Below, one piece after another: positions 49,705-60,000 of a DNA stretch of 60,000 bases. The number at the start of each line of letters is the position of its first letter. Position 1 is the stretch's first letter. The position numbers and the translations under genes were made by a program. Source of the DNA: Tubiluchus corallicola (taxonomy: Eukaryota; Priapulida; Priapulimorpha; Priapulimorphida; Tubiluchidae); contig JAQGDQ010000040.1 in NCBI GenBank assembly GCA_030141605.1, forward strand, positions 188,001 to 248,000, given 5' to 3'. Under the pieces are notes generated by a model, which saw only the letters and a list, made by a program, of their open reading frames with translations, was not told the origin of the DNA and ran no database searches.

Positions 49705-51448
49705 CACAAAATATAATTGGGCTCACCACAATCTAGATGACCATGCCATTAAATATCTTTATAGTAATTTATAGCTGCACAGAAACTAATTTTGTACATA
49801 GCTACATTAAAACTAACATCGCAGATAATCAAACATCATTGAAGAGTTACAATTTCAAAACTCTTAAGGAAATGCATAAATACAAGTGCAATAATATAAT
49901 CCCTATATTCACCGTGCATTATATCACTGGGTGCACATAGAAATATAATATCGTGTCTTTAAAATCCATATACCAATCTACAAATGTAAACTTCATCTAG
50001 GAATTGTACAAGCCTGTTCTCTTTTTCTTCTTTGTGAATTTAATTTTGTGCATCTTGTGCTGGAGGCTATGTAGCAAATGGAGGGATAAGTAAATCACAT
50101 TACTTACGTATGAACTGCACAGTGACTAAATATTTGTGCTTAATGCGTGGCACGAAAACAGGGAAGATTTTTGTATAAGAACATTGATAGACATACGATA
50201 TGATAATACGAATAGTTCTATAGTTTATGCTTAACCTTATTTGAGAAGATTTGAGAAATTCATCTTTGAGCGGGAATCAAAAAATGTTAATGTGAGATCA
50301 AAGCATGGATGGCTAGAGACAGCACTTTTAGAGGTACAAAAAATGAGCAATTTTGACATGTACATAAACATACAAGATTAGTAGCCCAAATTCGATAAAC
50401 ACCCCTGAGAAAACATTGAAATAGTGCCTCTAAGTAAATTAGGTGCTGTATTACAAAGAACAGAATGAGTAATAACATAAATTTTCAATGGGAAGAAATT
50501 AACAAAATGGATAGTATAAGAAATTACTATAAGTTGCTCAATACCACCAACTCTATACTCTAACAAAGGTATCATTTTTCATACAATTATGTCAGTAAAA
50601 TTCACATTTCAAGTGCCACACTTATACTGTTTAATTCAACTACCAATATAGACAATACTCACTTTTGCATACCTAAATATGAAAACAAACGATAATTAAT
50701 GCAACAAGAATGTATAATTGACCTTATCTTGTGCATTGGTTTAAAAGCAAAAACAAGGCAGTAAAGAAAATTATAGTAGTCAGTATAAGCAGTATCTAGT
50801 TAAAAGGTGAAACAATGATATTAAACACCATTTAATAAGAATATTAGTTGCTTTATATAGAAAGCCATTAGTGCAGTTCTTTCTCAACAAAGTTTGATGT
50901 TAAATAATAAAAGCAGAATACATAAAATTAAAATACATTAACTTATAGTTAAATGAATAAAAAAAAGTTGACCACTTGAAATATAAGAATTACAAACAAC
51001 AATAAAACAGTACAACAAAAAGAACATACATTTAAGTAAATGTAATAAATAGATAAATGAAAATATATGTAACAGTGTACAATACATATACATATACGAA
51101 GAGTACAATTTTGAGCTCTGTACTTTTTCCAATAAGTAAGTCCACGCGAGATAACAACGAGATGACACTACAGATAAGATAACAAATGAGAATTGAGCTA
51201 TGCAACACGTCGAACCAAAGCTTTTTACTTGTGCAGAACTAGTGTAGCATAGCCCAAATAATTACCTTGTTAAAGGCAAAAATGTTTGCAACTGATCCAA
51301 AATGTAGAGCTTAAAACCATGACTAGGATTTTGCAACATAAACTACAAAACACTAACTAGTACTACATTTACATGTGTGTGGTATACTACATATCCTTCA
51401 CGGTTACTCATTAATTTTGTACCTATAATAATTTACATGACAAGCGAC
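49705..51448. other. intergenic, nothing recognised
   Basis: AT-rich sequence without gene, repeat array or RNA signal, downstream of the SLC2 gene's 3' end. Confidence 0.35.
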
Positions 51449-51454
51449 TTTATT
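51449..51454 (-). promoter_or_regulatory. poly(A) signal of the SLC2-family gene
   Basis: AATAAA on the minus strand, about 270 bp past the stop codon at 51722; the first canonical signal seen. Confidence 0.45.
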
Positions 51455-51721
51455 AGATAGCCATTTTATAACCCAATCTGAGCACATTATCTTAATAATC
51501 ACAGTCACAACATGAGATTAAGTCTCCATACTGCCGTTCCCTATGGCTTTTAAATACCCAAATGAGATATCTGACTTACAGTACCCATATCGTCATGATA
51601 CCATATTATCATGATAATATGCTCTCAAGGGCAAAATCTCACAGGGGTGGGCAAACATCGAGTTTTACATGGATTTCCAACCATTTTATGTCTTACGCAT
51701 TTAATATCACTGCCATTTTAA

Positions 51722-54700
51722 TTATATAGCATTCGCATTTTTCGTATCACCATTTATAGGTACCATTTCCACGTCTGCTAATGGTTTCTTCTCAGGATTT
51801 GCAGCATCGCCGACTGCATCTTTATCCATTAACTCTTTACCTTCAATAGCATTTGGTACCTCTTCTTCATTCACTTCTAATCCGAATCCCTTAACGATGT
51901 CGTTTATCGTCCTACCTTTTGTCTCGGGCATTATCTTGTAAATGACGAAGGTCAGGACGAATGAGCAGCAGCTAAAGATGAGGAACACGTAAGGTCCCAT
52001 CAATGCGCGAAGGTGAGGGAATGTTACACCCACCAAGGTATTGAAGAAGTACATAAGGAGTAGTGACATACTCACTGCTGCCGGTCTTGCGTTTTCTTGA
52101 AACAACTCAGGTGTGATCATAAAGCATATTGTAGCTATAAAAAAACAAAAGTATAAAAGCTGTAGTTTTAGATGCATAAATAAGCTGTTAGCAAAGTGAA
52201 ACATAATATTTAAAAGATGCTAACATACTATTAGACAACATAGAGATGACACGTTGCCTAACTGTTTAACAGGAGTATCTGGAAAGTTTGAGTTTCCCTG
52301 TTGCCATTTTCACAAGCTTAGGCTTTACCATAACATATTAATCTAACAAATTACTAGTAAAAGTTGAGAACAGGTGAAAGCTTACCTGGTCCAAATGTGT
52401 CAAAAGCAATGAACAGGATACAGCATGCCACACTCATGATCTTACCCCATTCATATTCCTATAGAAAAGAAGCATCCTAATTAACAACTTTGTTAGTCCA
52501 AACATTTGCTTACTGAGATGGAGCTGTTTAAAAGCCTGGATCAATGAAGTGGAGTTGTTCCGGGTTGAAAACTCTGCTCAGACTATGATCGTGGCTGAAG
52601 GTTGGAACATGAGTCACTGACTTATTCTTAAGTGGAGCAGGTACAGGATTTTGAAAAGTCGCATATCTTGATTTATAGAAAAAATTACGGTATCAGTTTC
52701 CAGTATTCCATAATGCTAATGAAATGTAAAATTTGAGGACTTTTAAAAGGTGATTTCCTAGGACTTTTCCTAGGAGATGGCACGCAAGAGTGGCTGTTTA
52801 TACGTCCCACAGTTCAATCCTTTATATTTCAGTCTTCAAAACTTTCCATAATTACAATGCTACACAAATCTCCATGGGCTGCTGATCTATGTATTACATA
52901 TGCAATAAGTTATGTGACAAGCAAAAAATGAATCTAGTTAAAATGGCAAAATGCTAAAACATTCTTTAAATTACTAAGTGCCCAGTGACTTTTACTTCAC
53001 TTTCACTTTTAGTTTCTCAACCAAAGCCACTCATTGCTTGCTTACCTGATAACTCAATGCCACTATCAGTATGGTGGTCATAACACCTTGTCCAAAAGTT
53101 CCGATCAGTTCTGGTAATCGGCGACCAAACCTTTCTATGCAGTACATGCTAAGAATATTCATAAGCAATTTCATCAGTCCTATTCCCATGCTAGCATAAG
53201 CTGCCTGTGGGTATTCTATGCCAATGCTGGAAAACAGCTTTGTCGAGTAGTACAGCACCTGCAAAAACACAGTCAGCTTTTTAAAAATGATGAAGATGAC
53301 GATGGTAATGATAGTACCCATATTAATAATAATTAGTTTTTAATAATCATATTCCAACAGATAAGATAAGCTTCCTGTTAGATGACTAACACTGTCTTAA
53401 TTAGACTATATCTAGCAAGAACTGAAACTAGTAAATAAATCTTTAGACTATATCTAGCAATTAACATATACATGCTAGTATTTAAACAAGTGGAGAAAGA
53501 TAAGCCCATGGGCGTATTTGAACGAACCTATGAAATGGAACTGTTCAACAGTGATCAATAGTTAACAATGAAACTTAAGGGGATCCTGAACCTTCCGCTA
53601 AATACACGTCAATTTGAGCAATTTATATTTTTAAGTGATATTGGGCAGTAGTTAGCGACAGCACGTTTGGAACGTGTTTGCTTCAATGATTTTGCAGCAT
53701 GTTTATAGAAATCCTTAGACACAGAACTCTTAAATTCTACTTAAAGTAACTTTTTTTAACTACCGAAACTTAGTAAGAAAACAATAAGTTAACTTACAGC
53801 AATGACGCCTCCAAGTTGCAAAGACATTTGAATTGACCAGGCAACATACATAGCTTTTCTCAGTGCTGGGTTCCTTAAGATATCTAGCCAACTCAGCTAT
53901 AAAGAAGCACAATAAAATGCACATATTATTATAATTTTTAGAAGCAGAACTTTTACAGTCTGTTATATTTGTCAGATTCTATTGCTTTATGTTGTCTCAA
54001 GTACTAGTAGCGTTTGATGTATTTCCATTTCTACATTCATTTTGGCAAATTTGCACACATAATGCCCGAAGCAAATCATATTTATAGTTTTTCTTTTCAG
54101 AAGCCTGAACAAATTTTTTAATGCTTTCGCAATTCTATCATAATAACAGTTTACACTTTCGTGCGTATAATAATTTCAATTCAAGATTTTTATTTGAAGA
54201 GGGAGAAAAAAATATTAAACTTTATAAACTAATCAAGTAGATTTTAATTCAAGGGATCCTCACTCACTCTTGACTTTTTGACATTTTCTTCCTTTTGTTT
54301 GACTTTAAATTCGGTTTTTTTAATCATGGGTCTCTATAATTCCCTCACTTAAGTGCATAAAACTGAGAACTTCAACTTTTTTACATTTAAAGATTCAAAT
54401 TACAAAAGCTCTTGTGTAAACCTTACGATTACTATTTTGATAAAATGGTATGTATTTTGTAAACATAGATTTTGGTATTGTTTCCACATGTATGTGGAGT
54501 TGCAGCAGAGAACTTTGTGTTAAAGTATCGTGCACGCACTTTAAATGACATATAAATCAAAATTTGGGACCTCGGAAGGAAGTTGAGATCTGCAAATTTT
54601 ACAAGACGCTGTATCACAGACACAGTATATGTTAATCTGCATAAATTCACTACAGAAAACACAGTTTCTATATAGGAGGGGTTTCCTGCTCTACATCCTG

Positions 54701-57700
54701 AGGAGTGACATATAGGTTAAAGCTTATTTACAATTGCTAAAGGCAAAAATTATTAAAACTTACATGCTTCATGTTTTTCTGTGCAATTGCTTCATGGCGC
54801 AATTCAGCCATTTCTTTCTCAACGTCCTTCTTTCCTCGAAAGAATTGCAGCGCTAGAATAACAAAAAGTAAGAAAATGATACAAACAAATGTTCTGTAAA
54901 ATAACTTAAATTGAGAAAAAATATTTTCATCAATTTCCAGCTAGTATTAGATATTTATTAACTTGACTGAAATTATCATTAGATATTAGAGAACAAAATG
55001 AAACATGAAGATGGTCAGGATAAAGAGAAACAATTTTATTCCTCCGTGCTCGTAGAGCTTTAGTCTAGTCTAGCTAATCCACTTTTGAGTCACAACTTTC
55101 TAGTTTGCTAGACAAATTTAGTACCAGAAACCCAAATGCAAAAGTATTTGGAAAACAAGGGCATGCTTGACGTAATCTGTTCTACTGTATAGTTTTTTCA
55201 GTTGTAAGTCGGGCAAATGTCATACATACGTAAAAAGAAACACGAAAAATAGTTCAATACTTCTACGGGACCCTTTTCCTACATTCTGCATAATACTGCA
55301 CTTAGTGAAACACTTTTTATTGTAGCTTTAACAGATCTTCGTAGTAATCAACACAAGTTGATAACACCGACTATAAGCTTCTATCATCTGGACCACTTGC
55401 TAGTTCACAGGATGTACATGTCTTTGTCATCAACACAACATGACATTGATTAAGCCCAAATTAGTGGCATGGCACCTAGGAAATTAGGTAGAAAATCAGA
55501 CAAAATTTTAGGCACTGCCTGTGGTAACAATAAAAATTGGGAATTGTTAGGCAGCAGACAAATAATGTCATTTTAACTTCTCCAAATGAAGTGATTAACA
55601 GAAAATTTTAGGCACATCCTGCGGTAACAGTAAAGAATGGGATTTGTTAGATGGCACACAAGAAAAAATGTCATTTTAGCTTCTCGACATGAAGTTTTAC
55701 CAAGGAAACAAAAGAAAAAAAAGAACCTCAAATAAAAAGATAGCAAATAATAAAAATCACATAGTAACAAAACTTACATAAATGTACACCTAATAAAATG
55801 GCTCAAAATTTACTTTTTACACATATCTACAGTTATACTTGATATGAAAAAATATTTATCCCAACATAATTGCATTAGAAGGTGCATAAATGTACGTCAT
55901 TTAAGAAATTTTCCTACCTTTCTTGGCCTCATCCTCCCTCCCTTTTTTCACCAACAGGTAACGAGGACTTTCTTTAGAAAATGGCAGAGTCCACAGCTGC
56001 AGGACAGAAGTAAAGGCTGTGAAACCTGTAAAAACCAAAAGATTTTTCTTATCCCTCACAAAAAGAAACAAAATGGCAGAGGTTTTTTACACTCACCCCA
56101 TATTAGTCTTTAGGCATGTAAATGATGCTAGTTAAGTATCATTATTTCCACTTGAGCTTCCAGAGCTTCATGTTAATTACTAAAGAATAACAAATAATAA
56201 AGTCCGGAATGCAAAGCCTTCTTCTTCTTCTGGTGCTCTAAATATTTATTGTACAAATTGAGCCTTCATCCATTATTAGAGTACTCCACTATTTCCTGGC
56301 CACAGCCAAAGTTTTCAACTCCCATGTTGCTATTAAAAAGTTTAGTCTCATCTGTCTTGTAAACCTTTATTAATTCTTGATATCCAAGTTGTTTTTGGTT
56401 TGCCTGGACGTCGTTCAGAAGGTTTCAGAGACTGGTTTAATGCTAATCTTACTGGTGTTGTTTCTGACAATCTCATTAAGCGCCCTACCCATCTTAGCTT
56501 CCTGATTCTGATTTTAGTGCTCCAAAGTTTGTCTTTGATTCTGTTATACAGATGCTCATTTGATATGACAATGGCCATTTTTTGTAAACTTTTTCTGAGT
56601 AGACTTCTGTGGAATATATCTATACACTGAACCAACAATATTTTGGAAAAAATTTCCTCCCTCCCTACTGATGTCTTTTGAGCACGAGGTGAGACAGAAA
56701 CCATTTTTTGTGGCCGGCCTTACAGAGCTACTGCAAGTAACCCAAAATAACAACAACACTGAACCAAACTAAATAAAGATTACAAAATTACAGATACAGA
56801 AGGCTTACTTAGTAAAATGGGCCAGAGCTGTTCATTTCCAAACACTTGAGGAAGTCCCAGAATTGTAGCCATCAACATGGAGGATGCAAATCCCAGCTCA
56901 TACAGTCCTCCCAGGGCTCCTCTCAGATGCCTAGGTGCAATTTCCATGAAATAAATTGTCGCCACTGAGCACAAACCTGCAAGAGTTCATTAACTCTATT
57001 TGATAAAAACAAATTAATCTTCAAAACACACAATCTTATACAAGTTTAATAATTGCGTTGTACTGATGATATACAAATGCACAATTAATGTGGGTTTGAA
57101 TTTTGCTATTTAAATAAATCAAAGTTAAAATAAATCTAACTAGTGGACGTTTTCGGCTGTGTCAAAAACTGTGGTAAGATTCTGCTTCTGTGACAGGAGA
57201 TCCTTTATGTGAGAGCTTTTGTTTTTAAAATAGTTAATATAATATATGCAAGTACTGCTGTACTTGACATTAAAAGCTTCAGTGAATTTGGAAAACTTGT
57301 CACATGTGAAAAATAAATTCTATTCTATTCAATACTTTTTCACCAGTGGTCTGTAGCAGAAGGCTGTGAAGGGCATATTGCTTCCGTTGAATTTGCCATG
57401 TTTGAGAACCTAAGTTAGCACTTGCATTTCGTTTTAGGAAAAAAGTATAATATTTTGACAGGTGACCAGTCACCCATCTAATTATTAACTAAGTTTTGTG
57501 TTGCTTTTCTTTGTAAGCAAGCACTCAACATGGTCACACAGGTAACTTCTTCACAAGTTATTAGTTACTTGCAGAAAGTTACAAGCTAATTAATTCTACC
57601 ATCAGTAGTGTTATAAACCCCTCTACTATTGGAATGTGCCCTGTGAGTTTTGTAAATCTAACCTGGTATGGTGTGTGAGTTATTGAAAAAAAAGGCACAA

Positions 57701-58238
57701 ATAAATAAATAAATAAAGAATAAAAACCAGGGTAAATCAAGAAGAAGCTGCTGTAAGCAAAATCTTAATTAGAAGTTCAGAATCACTTTAGCATGAGCGA
57801 TCTAACATTGGAAATATGCAAACTGGCAGGTCAGCTATAATGAGCACTGGGAAACATGGTAGTCAAGCTGTTATGGCATCTGCCTTGCAAGAAGAAAGTC
57901 CCTGATTCAAATGAATATGCACAGCATTCCTTATAATTGCACACAAAGCTCATTTTTCACATTTTTGCAAATAACTGCTTAATTTTTCTACTGGCATAAA
58001 TTTTATAGTTATGTAACTAGAGTCTGTAATATTGGAAGTGCATTGTTCTAATTTTTAATTTGAGCACTGCAGCATACATGAATAACAAACACTGCTGAAT
58101 GTTTAATTTTTACCTGCCACAAAACCAAAAAGGAACCTTCCTACAATGATCATCTCGAAAGACATAGCATGTTTGGAGAAGCCCATCAAGCTGGCTGCAC
58201 CAAAGATGACAAAATTGATACAAAGCATCATCCTTTTT
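51722..58238 (-). CDS. SLC2/GLUT-family facilitative transporter, 5' partial, divergent substrate site
   Basis: Eight exons in consistent phase: 58238-58114, 56976-56809, 56025-55918, 54852-54764, 53896-53798, 53258-53046, 52458-52386, 52134-51722. They give 428 residues from about TM2 to the C-terminus. Family signatures are FEMIIVGRFLFGF, YFMEIAPRHLRGALGGLYEL, KESPRYLLVKKG, LYYSTKLF, IERFGRRLPELIG, ENARPAAVSMS and MPETKGR. The C-terminal tail of about 65 residues is acidic and long. By hand alignment to GLUT1, the residues that bind sugar are mostly changed: Q161 to E, Q282 to L, N288 to I, N317 to K, E380 to T, W388 to F; Q283 and N415 are kept. The fold should be a 12-TM MFS transporter, but hexose transport is doubtful. 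TM1 and the start were not found up to position 60000. Confidence 0.9.
56348..56640 (-). pseudogene. non-LTR retrotransposon fragment (C-terminal end of RT protein)
   Basis: The minus strand frame encodes SNEHLYNRIKDKLWSTKIR, then KLRWVGRLMRL, LALNQSLKPSERRPGKPKTT and TTWISRINKGLQD. The LRWxGRxxR ... RRPGKPKTTW pattern is the typical end of RTE/Jockey-like reverse transcriptase proteins, different from the CR1-like element at 8-14 kb. No RT core is present, so it is a 5'-truncated remnant lying in an SLC2 intron. Confidence 0.6.
57850..57915 (+). repeat. degenerate tRNA-like sequence (SINE or pseudo-tRNA)
   Basis: AAACATGGTAGTCAAGCTG, then GCATCTGCCTTGCAAG and CCCTGATTCAAATGA resemble box A, an anticodon arm and box B of a tRNA in the right order. 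Acceptor-stem pairing is lacking, so it is not a functional tRNA. It lies in an intron of the SLC2 gene. Confidence 0.3.
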
Positions 58239-58744
58239 CTGAAAAGAAAAACAAATGTTATCACAATCCACTTCAGTGACCTCATAATTTTTAGAAAACA
58301 AATCACTTTTTATTATAAGTCATCATAAATATATTCAGTAAATAAGTCATGAGTCAATTCTTTGTGATTTAGCACATTTTTAAATTACTCTCCAATCAAT
58401 GTCACTAGAAAAGATTTCCATAAAGAAGCAGCTATAGGAAGACATATAATTATGAGGTCAGTGCATATTAGCTTGACCACATGCCTGACAAAACAAACAC
58501 CAAAAAATTTATATTTTCAAAACCAGCTTATTGAGAAATAGCCTTGATCCTAAGAAAAAGGATCACAAATAAACTGAATTTCACCACACTGTAGTGTATT
58601 GTTACTGGACTCATCTCAAAAATGGGGACCAAAACGAGCAGTCCTATGTCACAGATGCAATAGAAAAAAATTATATTTCGCAAATGCAGAGAGCTAGGGT
58701 CATGATCCATTAGCCTGCATCTCCTGCAGTTTTTGAGCTAAGGC

Positions 58745-58990
58745 CACAATTTGTGGTATAGTTTTAACAGGGACGGGGTATCTTGTTTATGATTAATTTA
58801 GCCCATATGCGTACGGGAAAATTTCCCGCTAGGGGCCAAAAGCTGAAATTGGGATGTCAGGCACACAGACTTTTCAGTGTCGGGCAACAGTGGTTCTGTT
58901 GTAATATATCCTACTAAGGTCTCAATGAGACACATTGAATAGTATCTGACACCATTAAATCGAAATAGGCAGTTTAAAATCACTTAAGCT
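58745..58990 (+). repeat. dispersed repeat, copy B
   Basis: Matches 24045-24330 in order (see that entry), best over 58804-58950. The class is unknown. Confidence 0.4.
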
Positions 58991-60000
58991 TACTGGTTTA
59001 GCTCGTAGTGATTTTTCAGTCCTCATGGCGGGCGAAAAAGGTGACCTCAATTGACCTATGGCTTTCACTTTCTATTCTGCTTTGTGTTCTCTATCATGAT
59101 TGTCTCTGTTCTTCGGGCTTAATCCTTCGGGGTATTTCTTCTTGAAAACTGTTGCATCTTGAACAATATAATATTTTCGTTTCTTGCTTTGTTTGTGAAT
59201 GTCCTTCAGAAACTTGAATTTTTAAAGTTTGTTAAGTCCCTGACTTTCGCAAGCGGAATGGCACATTAAGTTTATCCGCTTGTAGGAGCTATTTTATTCA
59301 AAAAAGTTCATTTAATTAATCTAAAGGACTAAGATTTAATACTGTCATTTAGCATGCACAATTAATAAACAGGGCTTACTTCAAAAAATTTGATGTCACG
59401 AGCGATCCACAACTGAGAAAACCCGCATCCAGCACCCTTTACAAGTAAGGTGCCCATTTTCAATGGGTGTTGTTCTCGGTTTGTAGAAAAACAGTTTCGT
59501 CCGAAGTGTTTACCTTTCGTATGCTGTTACTAAGCGGGCGGGCGTTAACGTCTACGCGTACGCGAAAATAACATTAGTAACACTACGGTCGTGTATTCAC
59601 CCCTAAATACAACGTACTACAATCTGTAATTACTCAGTGGCAACCATAGTGAATTTAGACGACGTGGGGCTACTATATGGCTGTTTATGGCCTCACTCGC
59701 TCAAATCTTACTATTGCCAAGCTTAGACTAAGTTTGAAAGTAACAATGGATATATTTACATTTTTACGATGCATTTATCGAGATTATACTAATTATCATA
59801 ATAAGGTTTAGTGGAAGAATGTGCATGTTATTAAAGTTTATCAATTGAGTATACGTTGAAAAGATAATGAATTATCAAAACAAGAATCTATGGTACAATT
59901 TCTTGAATCCATCCCTGCATCCCCAGTTTTGGTTTTTGTCTCTTTTGGGATCAGGGGTCAACAAATCTGTGCATAACTCACAGGGCCATCTCACGGCATA
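58991..60000. other. no firm gene; candidate minus strand first exon at 59457-59380
   Basis: GC content rises at about 59.4-59.7 kb. On the minus strand, an ATG at 59457 opens 26 codons (MGTLLVKGAGCGFSQLWIAR onward) that end GAA|GTAAGC at 59380. It could be a first coding exon, but its phase 0 end does not fit the next SLC2 exon (which needs phase 2), and it has no TM1-like sequence. No other exon is supported here. Confidence 0.25.

Noticed and set aside
57850-57915. A functional tRNA gene
   Set aside because: Box A and box B words are present but the acceptor and other stems do not pair; treated as a SINE or relic.

Overview
The window reads as nuclear DNA from an invertebrate animal. It is AT-rich, its genes are split by many GT-AG introns of roughly 0.2-2 kb, it is full of microsatellites and small transposons, and it encodes animal versions of glutaryl-CoA dehydrogenase, cytosolic PheRS alpha and an SLC2 transporter. 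The species and phylum cannot be fixed from the sequence. A CR1-like retrotransposon carrying a 2A-like peptide, and small secreted Gly/Tyr-rich proteins, would suit a marine invertebrate such as a mollusc, but that is only an inference.

Layout. 0.5-2.2 kb: 3' end of an unrecognised + strand gene. 3.5-5.3 kb (minus): compact three-exon gene for an 82-residue secreted Gly/Tyr-rich protein, with TATA box and poly(A) signal. 8.1-14.04 kb (+): almost intact non-LTR retrotransposon; ORF1 has an SGNH-hydrolase domain, and ORF2 has a hydrophobic N-terminus, a 2A-like ribosome-skipping motif, an APE endonuclease and a reverse transcriptase, with one frameshift near the 3' end of ORF2. 16.5-19.3 kb (+): a second Gly/Tyr-rich secreted protein gene that shares a 19-residue core (17 identical) and the same exon plan with the first; its intron holds a foldback-like element. 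19.4-27.8 kb: no convincing gene except a possible third related exon at 21.03 kb, plus minisatellites and repeats.

27.9-34.5 kb (minus): glutaryl-CoA dehydrogenase, ten coding exons with consistent phases plus a tentative transit-peptide exon. 34.9-46.6 kb (+): complete 13-exon PheRS alpha subunit gene, head to head with GCDH across about 330 bp. Its introns carry a pogo-like MITE, a hAT-like MITE with a perfect 8-bp target duplication, a 167-bp tandem duplication and several palindromes. 46.6-51.4 kb: intergenic or UTR sequence with one MITE-like element. 51.4-58.2 kb (minus): eight 3' exons of an SLC2/GLUT-family transporter that keeps the family's structural motifs but has lost most sugar-coordinating residues; its 5' exons were not found and are probably beyond the window.

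GCDH works in mitochondrial lysine/tryptophan breakdown, PheRS alpha in cytosolic translation and the SLC2 protein at a membrane; nothing suggests they act in one pathway. The part most likely to be undescribed is the pair of Gly/Tyr-rich secreted-protein genes in the left third. All splice joins were made by eye and have no transcript support.
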